DNA from: Anaeramoeba ignava
Taxonomy: Eukaryota > Metamonada > Anaeramoebidae
NCBI GenBank assembly: GCA_028826165.1
Contig: JAPDFW010000030.1
Coordinates: 1 to 64,000 of the forward strand
Direction of reading: 5' to 3'
Length of the DNA stretch: 64,000 nt
Below the pieces are notes generated by a model that saw only the letters and a list, made by a program, of their open reading frames with translations, did not search any database and was not told where the DNA came from. Positions 1 to 13,390 of the stretch are shown in pieces. Each line of letters begins with the position of its first letter. Positions within the stretch are counted from its first letter, which is position 1. A program made the position numbers and the translations under genes.

Positions 1-1320
1 TTATTTAATAATAAATTTCAATTTTTATTTAAAAACAAAACAAAATTCAAAACAAATTTATTTTTTTAATTTTGGAAAAATATTTAATTAATCAAATAAT
101 TTTAGATTTATTTTTAAAAGGAATTAATTAATTAATTAATTAATAAAAATTTATCTTTTTCATTTATTATTTTTATTTTAAAAAACAAAATTTAAACAAA
201 GAATTTTAAATAATAAATTTATTATTTATATTTTTATTATTTAGATTTATTAAATAATAATATATTATTAAAGATTAAATTGTTATATTTTATTTTTATT
301 TTTAAAGAATAAAATTATTTCCTCTTCTTTAAAAATAATAAAAATAATAAAATAAAAATAGAATAAAAAGAAAAATCTTAAATAAATTATTATAAAAAGA
401 AAAGGAAAATTAATTTTAAAATTTAAATAAAAAATATAAAAATTCTTTCAAATTATTTTATTTTTAAAAAATTTAATTAATTAATAAATTAAATATAAAA
501 TTAAAGAAATAAATGATTATTAATTTATATTTAATTATTTTATTATTTTAAAAACAAAAATAAAATAAAGAAATGAAAAATGAAAAATGAATATTAAAAG
601 ATTAATTTATTTTTCTTTTTTCCTTTTGATTTAAATTTAATTGATTTATAAATTTATTTTTTAATCATTTTAAATTTATTTTTCTTTTTATTTTCTTTTA
701 AGAATAATAAATAAATATTTTTATTTTTGATTTAGAATTTTTTCATTTTAGATTTATTTATTCAGATAATTTATTTTAAATAAATAAATAATCAAAAAAT
801 TTAAATAATAATAATAAAAATATAGAAAAAAGGAATAAATAAATAAGAAAATGATTTTGATTTGATTTTATTATTAAATTTTAAAATAATTAATTTAAAA
901 AAAGAAAAAGAAAAAGAAAAAGAATAAATTTAAATTTTGAAAAACAAACAAATTGATTATATTTTTAAATAAATATTTTTTAATAAAACAAAATAATTTT
1001 TATTAAATTTAAAGATTTAAATTATTTATTCTTTCTTCTCAATAATAAAAAATAATAAAATAATAAAAGGAAATTATTATTTTATTATTTTTGAAGAGAA
1101 ATTTAATCAAAATTATAATAATATTAACAAATAATATTAATAATATTTAATTAATTTTAGAAATGATTTAAAAATAAAAATAAAAATAAAAATATTTTTA
1201 TTTAGAATTTCTTCTTCTTTTTTAATAATAATAATAATCCAAAACAAAACAAAAAAAAAAACTGGAATTAATTATTTTTGTTTTCAAATCAAAAAAAAAT
1301 ACAAAAAATAAATATAAATT
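1..1320. other. AT-only spacer, no gene seen
   Basis: Almost pure A/T with short runs such as TTAA, AATA and AAAAG. No open frame, RNA gene or long repeat could be supported on either strand. It lies just outside the part of the left arm that can be aligned with 58-64 kb. Confidence 0.7.
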
Positions 1321-1760
1321 TAATAAAAATAAGAAAATGAATAATTTTAAAAAAAAAAGAATTTATTATTAATATTAAATTAATATTATTAAAAATCAAG
1401 AAATAAAATTAATTAATTAAAATAATTTTATTTATTAATTTATTATTTATCATTAAAATTAATTAAGAAATTGTTTTTTAAAACTGTTTTCATTTTCATT
1501 TTTTTATAAATTTTTTTATTTTCTAAAATTTACAAATTAAAATAAAAATAAAAATATAAAAAAATAAAGAGAAAATGTAATTTAAAATATAAAATAATTT
1601 ATTTATAAAATTTATAAAAAGGATTTTATTATCTAAATTAATTCAAAATTGATTTAAAAATAAATATAAATTTACAATCAAAAAATAAATTTAAATTTAA
1701 ATCTTAATTAATTTTTAAAAGTATAAATTATTTTTTGTTTTGTTTTGGAAAATAAAAATA
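1321..1760 (+). repeat. Single degraded copy of the 147-bp and 320-bp repeats of the right end
   Basis: The order of motifs follows 58.1-58.95 kb in the same orientation: an AGAATTTATTATTAATATT segment, an AATTAATTAAGAAATTG segment, then AAAATATAAAATAATTTATT, TTATCTAAATTAATTCAAAA and TTGATTTAAAAATAAATATA. The right end has these as tandem arrays, whereas here each occurs about once. This is one anchor for the direct repeat between the two ends of the window. Confidence 0.65.
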
Positions 1761-4700
1761 ATAATAAAATATAATTTAATCAAAATTTAAAATAATTAAT
1801 AAAAAGATTTTAAATAGGAAAATTATTGAAAATTTCTTTTTTTTTTCTTTTATTTATAAAAACAAAAATAAAAACAAAAACAAAAACAAAAGAATTTTAT
1901 TTAAGAAATGATTTATTTATTTATTTATTTACAAATAAAAATAAAATCCAATTTATTCTTTTTATTTTATTTTATTTTATTTTATTTATAATATAAAAAG
2001 GAAATTTAAAAAATTATTTTTAATGAAGAATTGAATTATTTAATTTCTTAATTTCTTTTTATTATTATTATTATTATTTATTTTTGATTAGGAAAAAGAA
2101 AAGAAAAGAAATCAAATATTTTTCAAAACAAAATTTAAAAAGAAAAAAAAATAACAAGAATTAAATCAATATTAAATTTATTCAATATTTTAATTATCTT
2201 CTTTTTATATTTATTAATTTATTAATTTATATTTAACTTTTTTTTATATATAAAAATAAAAATTAAAATTAAAAATAATCTTTATTTTATTCAAAAAAAT
2301 ATTAGAGAATAGTGGAATGAAAAAATTTCAAAAAAAAATAATATAAAAATAGATTTTATAGATTAAGAAAAACAAAACAAAAAACAAATTTATTATTTAT
2401 TTTTGGAAAATATAATTATTTGATTTAATTAAATTTTTTATTATTATGAATAAAATAAAATAAAATAAAATTTTAGAAAATGAAATTAATTAAAGATTTA
2501 AGAGAAAAAAAAAGGATTTAAAATAAATAAAATTATTTATAAAATGAGAATAAAATTTATTAAGAAAATTATTAATATTAATATTAATATTAATTAATTA
2601 TAAATTGAAGATTAAATGAAAATTGATTATATTTATATTTTTATCTAACAAAAAATGAAAAATAATATTTTGTTTTTTTATTTTTTGTTTTAAAGAATAA
2701 ATTTATTATTATTATTAATAAATATTTTATATAATAAATTAATATTAATATTAATATTAAGAAGGGAAAAAAATTATAATAAATTCTAATTTATTTTCCA
2801 AAACCAAAAAACAAAAACAATTTTAAATTTTAAATTTTAAATTTATAAAAAAAAAAGAAAACAAAATTTGATACTTTTTTTTTCCAAAAATATTAATTAT
2901 AAAAATAAGAAAAAATTACTTATTTTTTATAAACAGAATAAAATAAAATTAATTTTTATTTAAAATTAAAATATAAGAAAAAAAGAAGGAGAAAAAGAAA
3001 ATTTATATCTAAAATATTTTCAATAAATAAATAAATAAATGAAAAAAAAATATTTTAATTTTAAATTTTAAAACAAAAAAAAGAAAAAGAAGAAGAAGTT
3101 TTTTAATTCAATATTATTTCTAATTCTTTTATTCTCCAAAACAAAAAAAAAAATCAATCTAAATAAATAAATAAATAAATATTTATTATTTGAAATAATA
3201 TTTAATTCAAAATAATTAATAATAATAAATGAAAAAAAAAAGAGAAAATAAATTTAAATTCCCTAAAAAAAAATTAGAAGATATTAAATAATATAAATAA
3301 AAAGAAAAAAGAAGAATAAAATTATTTAAAAACAAAACAAAATTTATAAATTATTTCATTATATTTAATAAATATTTCTTATTAATATTTAATTTTATAA
3401 TTTATCTTCCAAAAAGAAAAGAAAAGAAAAGAAAAAACAAATTGATAATAAATATTCAATTTTCTTCTTCTTCTCTTATTTATATTTTTATTAATTCTTT
3501 TTCTTTCTCTTCAAAATAAAATATTATTATAATAATGAAATGATATTTTTTTAATTTTTAATTTTTTAATTTTTTAATTTGATAAAATTGATATTTTAAA
3601 TATAAAATAAAATAATAAGAAATATTTTATAGAAGAGAAATGAAATAAAATTATTATTTTTTTTTGAATAGAAATTTTGAAATAAATTTACATTTTATTA
3701 ATAAATAAAAAATTAAAAAAAAATTTATTAGATTTGGAAGAATATATTTATTTATATTATAAGAGAAATATTTATTTATTATTTTAAAGAATAAATTGGG
3801 AAAAAAAAAGAAAGAAAAAAAATATTAATTTAAATAAAATTTTGGAATTAATGAAATTAAAGATATTGATAATCAAAAATATTTTTCTTTCTTTTCTTTA
3901 AACAAAACAAAAACCTAAATAAATAAATAAATAAATAAATAAAAATGAAGAATTTTATTTATTAACAAAATTTTAAAAAAAGAAAATAATATTTTAATAA
4001 ATATTCCAATAATTTTAATTAATTAATTAATTTATTTTTATTTTTTTTGGGAATGATTAAATTATTATTATATAAATATTATTATTTTTATTATTATAAT
4101 TTAATCAATATTTCTCAAATATTTTTCTTTCCCAAAATAATAAAAATAATAAAATAATAAAATAAATTGGAATTATAAACAGAAATATTTATTATTATTA
4201 TTATTATTTTCAGAATTTATAATAATTATTTCATTTCAATTTATATTTAATAAAAAATAATATTCAAGAAGTTAAAACAATAATTTGAAGATTTATTTCT
4301 TAAATCCAAAAAAAAATAATAAAATAATAAACAAAATAATAATAATTAAAATTATTAAAATTATTTAAATTATAACAAGAAACAAAAAGAATTTCCATAA
4401 ATTTCCTTATTTTTTTATTTTACAAATTTAAATTTTAAAAAAAATATTAAGATTATTATTATTATTATTTATAATAAATTTTTATTCAATAATAAATTAT
4501 TTAATATTTAATAAAATATTTTAATTTAATTTAATTTAATTTAATTTAATTTTTTTATTAGGAATAATTTTAATTCTTCAATATTTACATATACAAAAAA
4601 ATAAATAAATTTTTTTATTTTATTTTTTCAGAAATATTTTCAAATTAACAATTTTATAATAAATAAATAAATAAATAAATATTTCTTTTTATTTTATTTT

Positions 4701-6570
4701 ATTTTATTTAAATAATATTATTTCTCAAATAAAATAAAACAAAACAAAACAAAATTTATTGATTATTAAAATTTTAAATAAAAATAAAAATAAAAATAAA
4801 AATAAAACATAATTTTGTTTGTTTTTTTTTGGATTGAAAATAATAATAATCTTCTTCATATTTCTTTTTTTTATATTTAATTTATTTCCTAAAAATAATA
4901 ATAATATTATTATTAAATAAAATTCAAAATTTTTTTTAATAAATTTAACTTAAATAATTATTTTCAAAAATCAAAATTTATTCCATTTTTTTTTTGATTA
5001 ATATTATTAAACAATAAAAAAAAATTTAATTTAAAATTAATAATTAATAAATATAAATAAATTATTATTATTTTTATTTTTCAATTCAGAAATTATTAAA
5101 AATTGTTTTATTTTTATTATTATTATTAAATCAAATAATTTCTATTCATTTATTTAATTAATTAAGAATATAATCTTTATTAATTTCTTAAATAAATTAA
5201 AATTATATTTAATAAAGGAAAATATTTATTTTATTCAAAAAAAATTTAAATATACACAAAAAAAAAGTTTATTATTATTATTTATTTATTTATTTATTTT
5301 CTTATTAAATTTTAAAATCAAAACAAAAAACAAAAAAAAGAAAAAAAAAGAAATTATTTTTTATTTGATTTGAATTGAATTGAATTGAATTGAATTATAA
5401 ATTATTATTAAATTAATAAGAATGATTTTAAAATAATTTTTATTTTTGGAAAAAAGATATAAAAACAAAAACAAAAAAGAAAGGGAATATTGATTAATTT
5501 TGATTTTTAATTTTTGAAAATTTATTTAAAGATTTAAAATAGATAAAAATAATAAATAAATATATTTTATAATACAGAATTAATTTTTTTTAAAATAATT
5601 TATTTCAAAACAAATGTAAAATAAAATATTTCATTTAAATTTCTTATTGAGAAAATGAGAAGATTTTAATTATTTCTCCTTAAAAAAAAACCAAATATTA
5701 AATAAATTATTTCTCAAAAAAAAAAAGAAAAACAAATATTTTTGATAAATTAAAATAATAATAAATTTTATTGGATTAATTTATTTTTGTTTTTCAAATT
5801 AAAAAAAAGAAGAAGAAGAAGAAGAGAAATTATTCCCAAAATAAATCTAAATTTAAATATATATTTAGAAATTAAATTTAAAGAAAAATATTTTATTATT
5901 ATTTTATTCTTTTTATTTTGGATAATAATAATAATAATAAATTCTTTATAAATTTAATCAATTACTTTTTTTTTATCAATAATTTCAATATAAAAAAAAT
6001 ATTTATTTATATAAAAATTAGAAAAAAATAAAATAATATTTATTTATAATTTATAATAAGATTAAATTTATTTTAAAATTATTATTTCTCTAAATTTAAA
6101 AATTTAAAATAAATAATTTGAAAATTAATTTTATATATAAATTTTATATAAATTTTCATTTTCATTTTATAACAAAAAAAAAACCTATTGTGTATATTAA
6201 ATATTTTTTAATAATAATAATAATAATAAAATTGAAAAGAAAATAATTTATAAATAATTATCAATTTCTCTTTTCTTTTTTATTATTTAATTTCAATTCA
6301 AATTTTAAAAAAATATTAGATTATTTTTATTTCTCTTTTCAAAATGATTATAATCAAGTTTTTTTTATTTTCAATATAATTTAATAATAATAATAATAAT
6401 AATTTTATTTTTCATTAATATTTTTTATTTATCAGGAAATTATAATATAAATAAATAAATAAAAAATTTGAATAATTTTGAAAAGAATATTTTATTTTAT
6501 TTAATTAAATTTAAAAATAATAAATAGAAATATTAATAAAAATATATAAATAAAATAAAATTTAAATATT

Positions 6571-6601
<31 letters not shown>

Positions 6602-6950
6602 TATTTTTGAGGGGAAATTGATATTAAATTGAATAATAAAAAAAAATCATAACAAGATATTTTAAGGAGATTTATTATTTAAATAAATAAATATTAATTA
6701 TAAAATGAGAATTAAAGATAATAAATTAAAATAAAAATAAATAAATTATATGAATTTGAATAAATTAAAATTTAATAATAAATATATTTTTTTGATTTTG
6801 ATTATAAATAAATAAATAAATAAAAGAAAAAGTATTTATTGAATTAAAATAATGAAAAAGAACATAATCTTTTTGTTTTTATTTTAAATTTGATAATAAA
6901 AAATAAAAATAAAAATTTCAACAAGAAAATTATAAGTAAATAATAAAAGA
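1761..6950. other. Gene-free AT-rich left arm, degraded direct copy of 60.2-64 kb
   Basis: No open frame or RNA gene is visible. Colinear matches to the right end occur in the same orientation: near 3430 with 60800 (CAAATTGATAATAAATATTC against CAAATTGATAAATATTCAAG), near 3580 with 60935 (GATAAAATTGATATT), near 4100 with 61705 (TAATCAATATTTCTCAAAT), near 4180 with 61845 (ATAAACAGAAATA) and near 6345 with 63650. All offsets are 57.3-57.7 kb. The left version is simpler in sequence: C and G positions of the right copy are often A/T runs here. Short microsatellites are frequent, for example (AATA)n near 3915 and (TTTAA)n near 4520. Confidence 0.55.
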
Positions 6951-6954
6951 ATTA

Positions 6955-7130
6955 AAATTAAACTTTAATTATTCTTCAAATTTACATTATATATTTATTT
7001 TAAAAAATTTATAAATAACTTTAATTAAGAAATTGTATCTAAAGTTTAATTATTCTGAAAGTTTATATTTATTTTTTTTTATCAAAAAATTTAGAATAGT
7101 TTTAATTAAGAAATTATAAATAAATAAATT
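6955..7130 (-). repeat. Two inverted, diverged copies of the ~100-bp element of segment F
   Basis: Read on the minus strand, this stretch contains ATATAAACTTTC, then TTTAGATACAATTTCTTAAT, then AACTATTCTAAATTT. The same order occurs on the plus strand at 45375-45450 and 56690-56770, and in GC-richer form in the six-copy array at 49440-50110. Two copies lie here head to tail. Confidence 0.6.
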
Positions 7131-8265
7131 TGAATTATTTTTTAAAAAAAAAACAAAGAATAAGAAATAAATTATAAGATATTTTTATAAATCAAAAAAA
7201 AAATATAAAAATTCTTTCTTCAATTTAAATTATTAAATACAAATTATTTTGATTTTTAATATTATAAATAATATTGAAAGAAAAAAAATTTTAATTTTGA
7301 TTTGATTAGAATTTAAATAAGTAAAAAGATTTTATTTATTTATTTATTATTTATTTTTCAGATCTTGTATTAATTAATTAATTTAGATTTTTGATTTTCA
7401 TTATTATTCCACATTAATAAATTGAGATATTTTTGTTTTGTAAATAAATAAATAAATAAAAGAAAAATTATTTATCAAACAAATAAAGTTTTTTTTTTGT
7501 GTTAATAAGAGAAAAATAATGAAAAAAAAGAATATCATCTTTTAAATTTTTTATCAACTAAAAAGAAGAAAAGAACAAAAATAAAAAATGAAATTTAAAG
7601 AGAATATTAATATTAAATAATAATTTTTGATTTTATAAAGATTATCTTAATTAAAATATTTTGAAAGTGAAAATTATTTTTAAAAAAAAATATAAATAAT
7701 AAAATAATTTAAATTGAATTGAATATTTTTTATTTTTTGAGATTTCCTTTCATTTTGTAAAAGTAATTTTTATTATTCTTTTCAAATCAAAATTCTTTTA
7801 TAAATAAATAAATAAAAATAAATTAGAATAATAGATAAATAAATAGATAAATTGAATATAATGTAATTGAAGTGAAAAAGAAGTTTAATTAATTTTGATA
7901 AATTGTAATTATAAATAATAATATAATAAATATAAATTTAGATCAGAAGATAAAAATAAAGAGATAATTTTGATTTTTATTTTTTTTTGGGAATTGAGAT
8001 TAATAAAATAAAGATTTTTATCTAATATAAATTAAATTAAATTAAATTAAATTTATAAAATTTTGAAATTAAAATAAATTTACAAATAAATAAATTAATA
8101 AATTAATTTTAGATTTAGATATTAAATTGATTTAAAATAAAAAAATAAATAAAAAAAAAAAAAGAAAAGAAAGAATTTTAATTTTTTTTTTGGAAATATT
8201 TTTATTTTGGGAATTTTGTATATTTTTGAATTTTTGAGATAAAAGTAAATTTATTACTATTAAGT
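7131..8265 (-). repeat. Inverted copy of block B (clear from about 7350)
   Basis: On the minus strand it carries the landmarks of block B in order: TCAATTTAATATCTAAATCT, TATTAGATAAAAATCTTTAT, AAACTTCTTTTTCACTTCA, and AATTACTTTTACAAAATGAAAGGAAATC (split here as AATTACTTTTACAAAATG and AAAGGAAATC). The plus-strand counterparts are at 20270-20860. No gene is visible. The stretch from 7131 to 7350 is AT-rich with no clear match. Confidence 0.7.
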
Positions 8266-8269
8266 TTAA

Positions 8270-9945
8270 ATTTCAATTAAATAAATTTAAAATTAATTAA
8301 TAATAGAAATAAAATAATTAATTTAAATTTATTATTTAATTATTTATAATTGAAATAAAAATAAAAATAAAAAATTTAATTAAATAATTAATAATAAAAA
8401 AATAAATAAATAAAAATAATTTTTTATAATTTAAAATAAATATAAAATTAATAATAAAATAAAATAAATAATTTAATTTAAATTTATTATTTAATTATTT
8501 ATAATTGAAATAAAAATAATAAAAATAAAAATAATTAATAAAATAATTAATAATAAAAAAATAAATAATAAAATATAATTTTATAATTTAAAATAAATAT
8601 AAAATTAATAATAGAAATAAAATAATTAATTTAAATTTATTATTTAATTATTTATAATTGAAATAAAAATAATAAAAATATTTAATTAAATAATTAATAA
8701 TAAAAATAAATAATAAAATATAATTTTATAATTTAAAATAAATATAAAATTAATAATAGAAATAAAATAATTAATTTAAATTTATTATTTAATTATTTAT
8801 AATTGAAATAAAAATAAAAATTTAATTAAATAATTAATAAAAATAAAAAAAAAAAAAAAATAATTTTATAATTTAAAATAAATATAAAATTAATAATAGA
8901 AATAAAATAATTAATTTAAATTTATTATTTAATTATTTATAATTGAAATAAAAATAATAAAAATATTTAATTAAAAATTAAAAATAATAAAAAAAAAAAA
9001 TAAAAAAAAAATTTTATAATTAAAAATAAAATAAAATTAATAATAGAAATAAAATATTTAATTTAAATTTATTATTTAATTATTTATAATTGAAATAAAA
9101 ATAATAAAAATATTTAATTAAATAAATAATAATAAAAATAAAAAATAATTTTAAATTTAAAAATAAAATTTAAAATAAAATAAAAAAATAAATTTAAAAA
9201 ATTGAAATAAAAATAAAAATAATTTAAATAAAAATAAAAAAAAAAAAATAAAAATTATTAAAAATAAATAATTTAAATTTATTATTTAATTATTTATAAT
9301 TGAAATAAAAATAATATAATTAAAAATAATAAATAAATTTTATAATTAAAATAAATAAAAAATAAAAAAAAAATAATAATTTAAATTTATTATTTAATTA
9401 TTTATAATTGAAATAAAAATAAAAAAAATATTTAATTAAATAATTAATAAAAATAAAAAAAAAAAAAAAATAATTTTATAATTTAAAATAAATATAAAAT
9501 TAATAATAGAAATAAAATAAATATATTTTAAAAATTAAAATATTTATAATTAATAAAAAATAAAAAAAATATTTAAAAAAATAAATAAATAAAAAAAAAA
9601 AAAAAAAATAATTTTATAATTTAAAATAAATATAAAATAAATAAAATAAAAATTAAAATAAAATAAAATTTAAAATTATTTAATTATTTAATAAATAAAA
9701 TAAAAATAATAAAAAAAAAAATAAATAAATAATAAAAAAATAAAAAAATAATTTTATAATTTAAAAAAAATAAAAATTAATAAATAAATAAATAATTAAT
9801 AAAATTAATTATTTAAAAAAATAAAAAAAAAAAAATAAAAAATAATAAATAATTTTATAATTTAAAATAAATATAAAATTAAATAAAATCATTAATTTAA
9901 ATTTATTATTTAATTATTTATAATTGAAATAAAATTTAAATTTGA
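8270..9945 (-). repeat. Satellite B array, inverted, about 11 copies
   Basis: TTAAATTTATTATTTAATTA followed by TTTATAATTGAAATAAAAAT recurs about every 150 bp. This is the reverse complement of satellite B right of the rDNA. The first five or six copies (8270-9080) are regular. From about 9100 on, copies break up into A-rich text with changed length and lost C/G, then a recognisable copy returns at 9895. Confidence 0.85.
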
Positions 9946-9949
9946 AAAA

Positions 9950-10750
9950 AAAAATTAAATTTTTAAATAGTAAATAAATGAATTTAAATTTAAATTGAAC
10001 TTATTATTTTTTTATTATTTTGTATTTACTTTCATTTTATAAAGGTAATTTTTATTTTTATTTTTATAATTATTTTTAAAAAAAAAATGAAAAAAAATTT
10101 GAAATTAAAAAAGAAAATTATTTTAAAAAAAAAATGAAATGAATTAGAAATAAATTATTTATTGATTTATTGATTGATATTTTCCAAATCAAAATTCTTT
10201 TATAAAATAAAATTAAATTAAATATAATTGAAGTGAAAAAGAAGTTTAAATAAATTTTTTGGAGAATTATAATTATAAATAATGATATAATAAATATAAA
10301 TTTAAATCAGAAGATAAAAAGAAAATAATTTTTTTTGATTTTTTGATTTTTTGATTTGAAATGAAAATAAAAATTAATTCAATTTATAAATTTTTGAAAT
10401 TAAAATAAAATTATAAGTAAATTAATTAATAAATAAATAAATAAAATAATTTTAGATTTAGATATTAAATTGATTTGAAATAAAAAGTTTTTCAAAATAA
10501 ATAAATAAAAAGAAAGAAAGAAGAGTTTTTGATTTTTGGAAATATTTTATTTATTTTTTTGGGAATATAAAAATAAATTTAATAATAATAATAATTTTAT
10601 TTTTTTTTGTGTATTATTTTATTATAAATTAATATTAAATTTTTTTATTTTCAATTTTGAATATTTTTTTTTTGGAATATTAATTTTATATTATTAATAA
10701 ATAATAATAATAAATTTCATTCTTATTTACAATAAAATATTTATAATTAA
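9950..10750 (-). repeat. Inverted copy of the block next to the 28S gene
   Basis: The reverse complement matches 16450-17140 in order: AATATTCAAAATTG near a run of A, AATAAAATAATACAC, AAATCAATTTAATATCTAAATC, ACTTCTTTTTCACTTCA and TTTTGATTTGGAAAATATCAATCAAT (given as TTTTGATTTGGAAAATATC and AATCAAT). The 28S-proximal and 18S-proximal flanks are therefore inverted copies facing the rRNA genes. Confidence 0.75.
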
Positions 10751-11305
10751 AATAAAAAAAGAATTTAAATTAACAATTTTAATAAAATATTTTACATAAA
10801 TTTAAATATAAATTAATAAAAAACAAAAAAAAATGAATTAAGAAATTAATAAATTTTGATTTAATTTTTTATTTGGGAAAAATAAATAAAAACAAAACAA
10901 AACAAATTATTTTATTTTGATTATTTATTAATTTGAAAATAAAATAAAAAGAGAAATTATATTTTGAATAATATAAATTAAAATAGAACATGAATAAAAT
11001 AAAAAACAAAAAAATTTATATTTAGAAAGTTAATCAAAATAAATATAAATTTTATTAATAATAAAAACAACTAAAATAAAGATAAATTAATCATAAAAAC
11101 CATAATAAATCTAAAAATATAAAAATATAGATATTTTTATTTTTATTTTATCAATAAAAAAAAATCAATAAATTATCAAATATTATTATTAATATAATTA
11201 TCAAAATATTTATTATTATTATTATTTTTATTTTTAAAAAAAAAAAAAAAAAAAAATTAAAAAAAAAAGAAAAACAAAAAAAAAAAAAATAAAAATAAAT
11301 AAAAA
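10751..11305. other. AT-rich spacer, nothing recognised
   Basis: It has short A/T runs and a poly-A-like stretch near 11235-11290. A 5' external spacer and an RNA polymerase I promoter would be expected upstream of an 18S gene, but neither can be recognised, and the first part of 18S is missing as well. Confidence 0.6.
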
Positions 11306-11538
<233 letters not shown>

Positions 11539-11557
11539 TTTAAATAAATAAATAAAA

Positions 11558-11559
11558 GT

Positions 11560-11605
<46 letters not shown>

Positions 11606-12131
11606 TTGTGGCTTAATTTGACTCAACGCGGGGAAACTTACCAGATCAGGACATAATAAGGATTGACAGATTAAAAGCTCTTTCATGATTTTATGGATGG
11701 TGGTGCATGGCCGTTTTTAGTTCGTGGAGTGATTTGTCTGTGTTAATTCCGTAAACGAGCGAGACCTTTACTTACTAACTAATTAAATATTTTTTTAAAT
11801 TTAATAAAAATAATTTAATTTCTTAGAAGGACTATTCATTTTTTAATGAAAGGAAGATAAAGGCAACAACAGGTCCGTGATGCCCTTAGATGTTCTGGGC
11901 TGCACACGTGCTACAATGTTAATAACAATAAGTAATTATTCATCTTAAAATTATTTTTAAAATGAATATAACCTAATCTGAAAAGAATTTTAAAAGAAAA
12001 GATTTATTTTTATTTTTTATTTTTTATTTAGGTAAACTTAGAAAATATTAACATGCTTGGAATAGATTATTGAAATTATTAATCTTGAACAAGGAATTCC
12101 TAGTAAATGTAAATCATAATTTTACATTGAT

Positions 12132-12177
<46 letters not shown>

Positions 12178-12312
12178 GATAACCCGATGAAATTTTTAGA
12201 CTATTTCTTAAAAATTATTTTTAAAAAATGGAAAGATAATTAAATCATGTTATCTAGAGGAAGGAGAAGTCGTAACAAGGCAGCGCTAAATGAATTTGGT
12301 GCTGGATCATTA
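11558..12312 (+). rRNA. 18S (SSU) rRNA, 3' part only
   Basis: This is the small-subunit rRNA from the universal GAAACTTAAAGGAATTGACG region to the 3' end. Recognised in order are GGAGTGGAGC, the TGGTGGTGCATGGCCG stretch near 11700, TTAATTCCG, AACAACAGGTCCGTGATGCC, TGCACACGTGCTACAATG, the decoding region GTACACACCGCCCGTCGC (12148-12165), GAAGTCGTAACAAGG and the terminal GGATCATTA. About 1.1 kb of the gene upstream is absent: the (TAAA)n tract joins inside a conserved core, not in a variable loop. Variable regions around 11785-11830, 11940-12040 and 12190-12240 are filled with A/T. The last helix is unusual, with CAGCGCTAAATGAATTTGGTGCTG in place of the usual sequence, but the two sides changed together so pairing is kept. 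The gene fragment looks functional in its core. Confidence 0.97.
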
Positions 12313-12395
12313 ACATAAAAATAAATATTTAATTTAAACTTTATTTAAATAAAAAAGAATTCTTTTTTAAATTAAAATAAAAAATAAATAAAAAT
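12313..12395 (+). other. ITS1
   Basis: This spacer of about 83 bp, A/T only, lies between the 18S end GGATCATTA and the 5.8S start. It is short for ITS1 but shows the same base bias as the rRNA variable loops. Confidence 0.9.
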
Positions 12396-12560
12396 AACAA
12401 TGGATATCTTGGTTCTCGTAATGATGAAGAACACAGCAAAATGTGATAAATAATATGAATTGCAATGTTTGTGAATAATTGAATTTTTGAACGCATATTG
12501 CACTTTTTATTTTTATATTTTTATTAATATTTTAATAAAAAGTATTTCTAAATGAGTGTT
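12396..12560 (+). rRNA. 5.8S rRNA
   Basis: It contains GGATATCTTGGTTCTCGTAA, GATGAAGAACACAGCAAAAT, TGAATTGCA and TTGAACGCATATTGCAC in the standard order. Many positions that are G or C in most eukaryotes are A or T. The 3' hairpin has a pure A/T stem of CTTTTTATTTTTAT and ATAAAAAGTATTT, followed by AAATGAGTG, equivalent to the usual 3' end. A separate 5.8S and ITS2 excludes a microsporidian-type fused gene. Ends are estimated from homology. Confidence 0.95.
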
Positions 12561-12643
12561 ATTTTATATTATATAAATTGAAAATTTATTTTTTAATTAA
12601 AATAGATTTTTTAAATTAATTTAAATTTAAATTTTTATTTTTA
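12561..12643 (+). other. ITS2
   Basis: This A/T-only spacer of about 80 bp separates 5.8S from 28S. It is much shorter than usual, and no GC stem is seen. The boundary is set by AACCTCATTTTAGATAAAAT, which corresponds to the 28S 5' end that pairs with 5.8S. Confidence 0.85.
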
Positions 12644-13184
12644 ACCTCATTTTAGATAAAATTACCTGCTAAATTTAAGCATATTAATAAGCAGAGGAAA
12701 AAGAAAATAACAATGATTATGTTAGTAACGGCGAGTGAAAACATAAAAGTTCAAATTTTAAAACTAATTTTATTTATTTTAAAATTATTTTTTATTTAAT
12801 AAAATTAATATAAATAAATTAGTATTGTAAACTAAAAAAGTAAATATTTAAATTAATTATTATTAACCTATTATAAAATATTTGGAATAATATTTTTATT
12901 TAAATCAAAGAGGGTGAAAATCCCGTATTTGAATAGGTTTTATTTATAAAATAATTTTCTAAATTAATAATAAATTTTTTAAATATTACTTATAAAGAGT
13001 CAGGGTGTTTGAGATTGCACTCTTAATAAAAACTAAAAAAATTAAATTTATTTTTTTTTTTAGAAACTGGTAATCATCAGTTAAAACTAAATATTAACGA
13101 GAAACCGATAGTGAACAAGTACAGTGATGGAAAGATGAAAAGAACTTTGAAAAGAGAGTGAAATAGGACTTGAAATTGTTATTT

Positions 13185-13390
13185 TATGAATCCTTCTTTT
13201 TTTTTTTTAAATTAAAAAATAATTAAAAAATGAAATAAAAATTAAATAATGGTAAATAAATTGGTTTTATTTTTTTATTTTTTTTTCTTTTGAAATTAAA
13301 ATGATAAAAATATTATTGATTATTATTTAATATAATTATTAATTTAATTTTATTTTTAAATTATTTAAAAATTAAAATAAAAGAAAAATA
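13185..13390 (+). other. AT-filled expansion segment of 28S (D2 position)
   Basis: Between AGTGAAATAGGACTTGAAATTG and GGACCCGTCTTGAAACACGG lies about 200 bp of A/T with T and A runs that can pair with each other. In most eukaryotes the D2 domain at this place is GC-rich. Confidence 0.8.
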
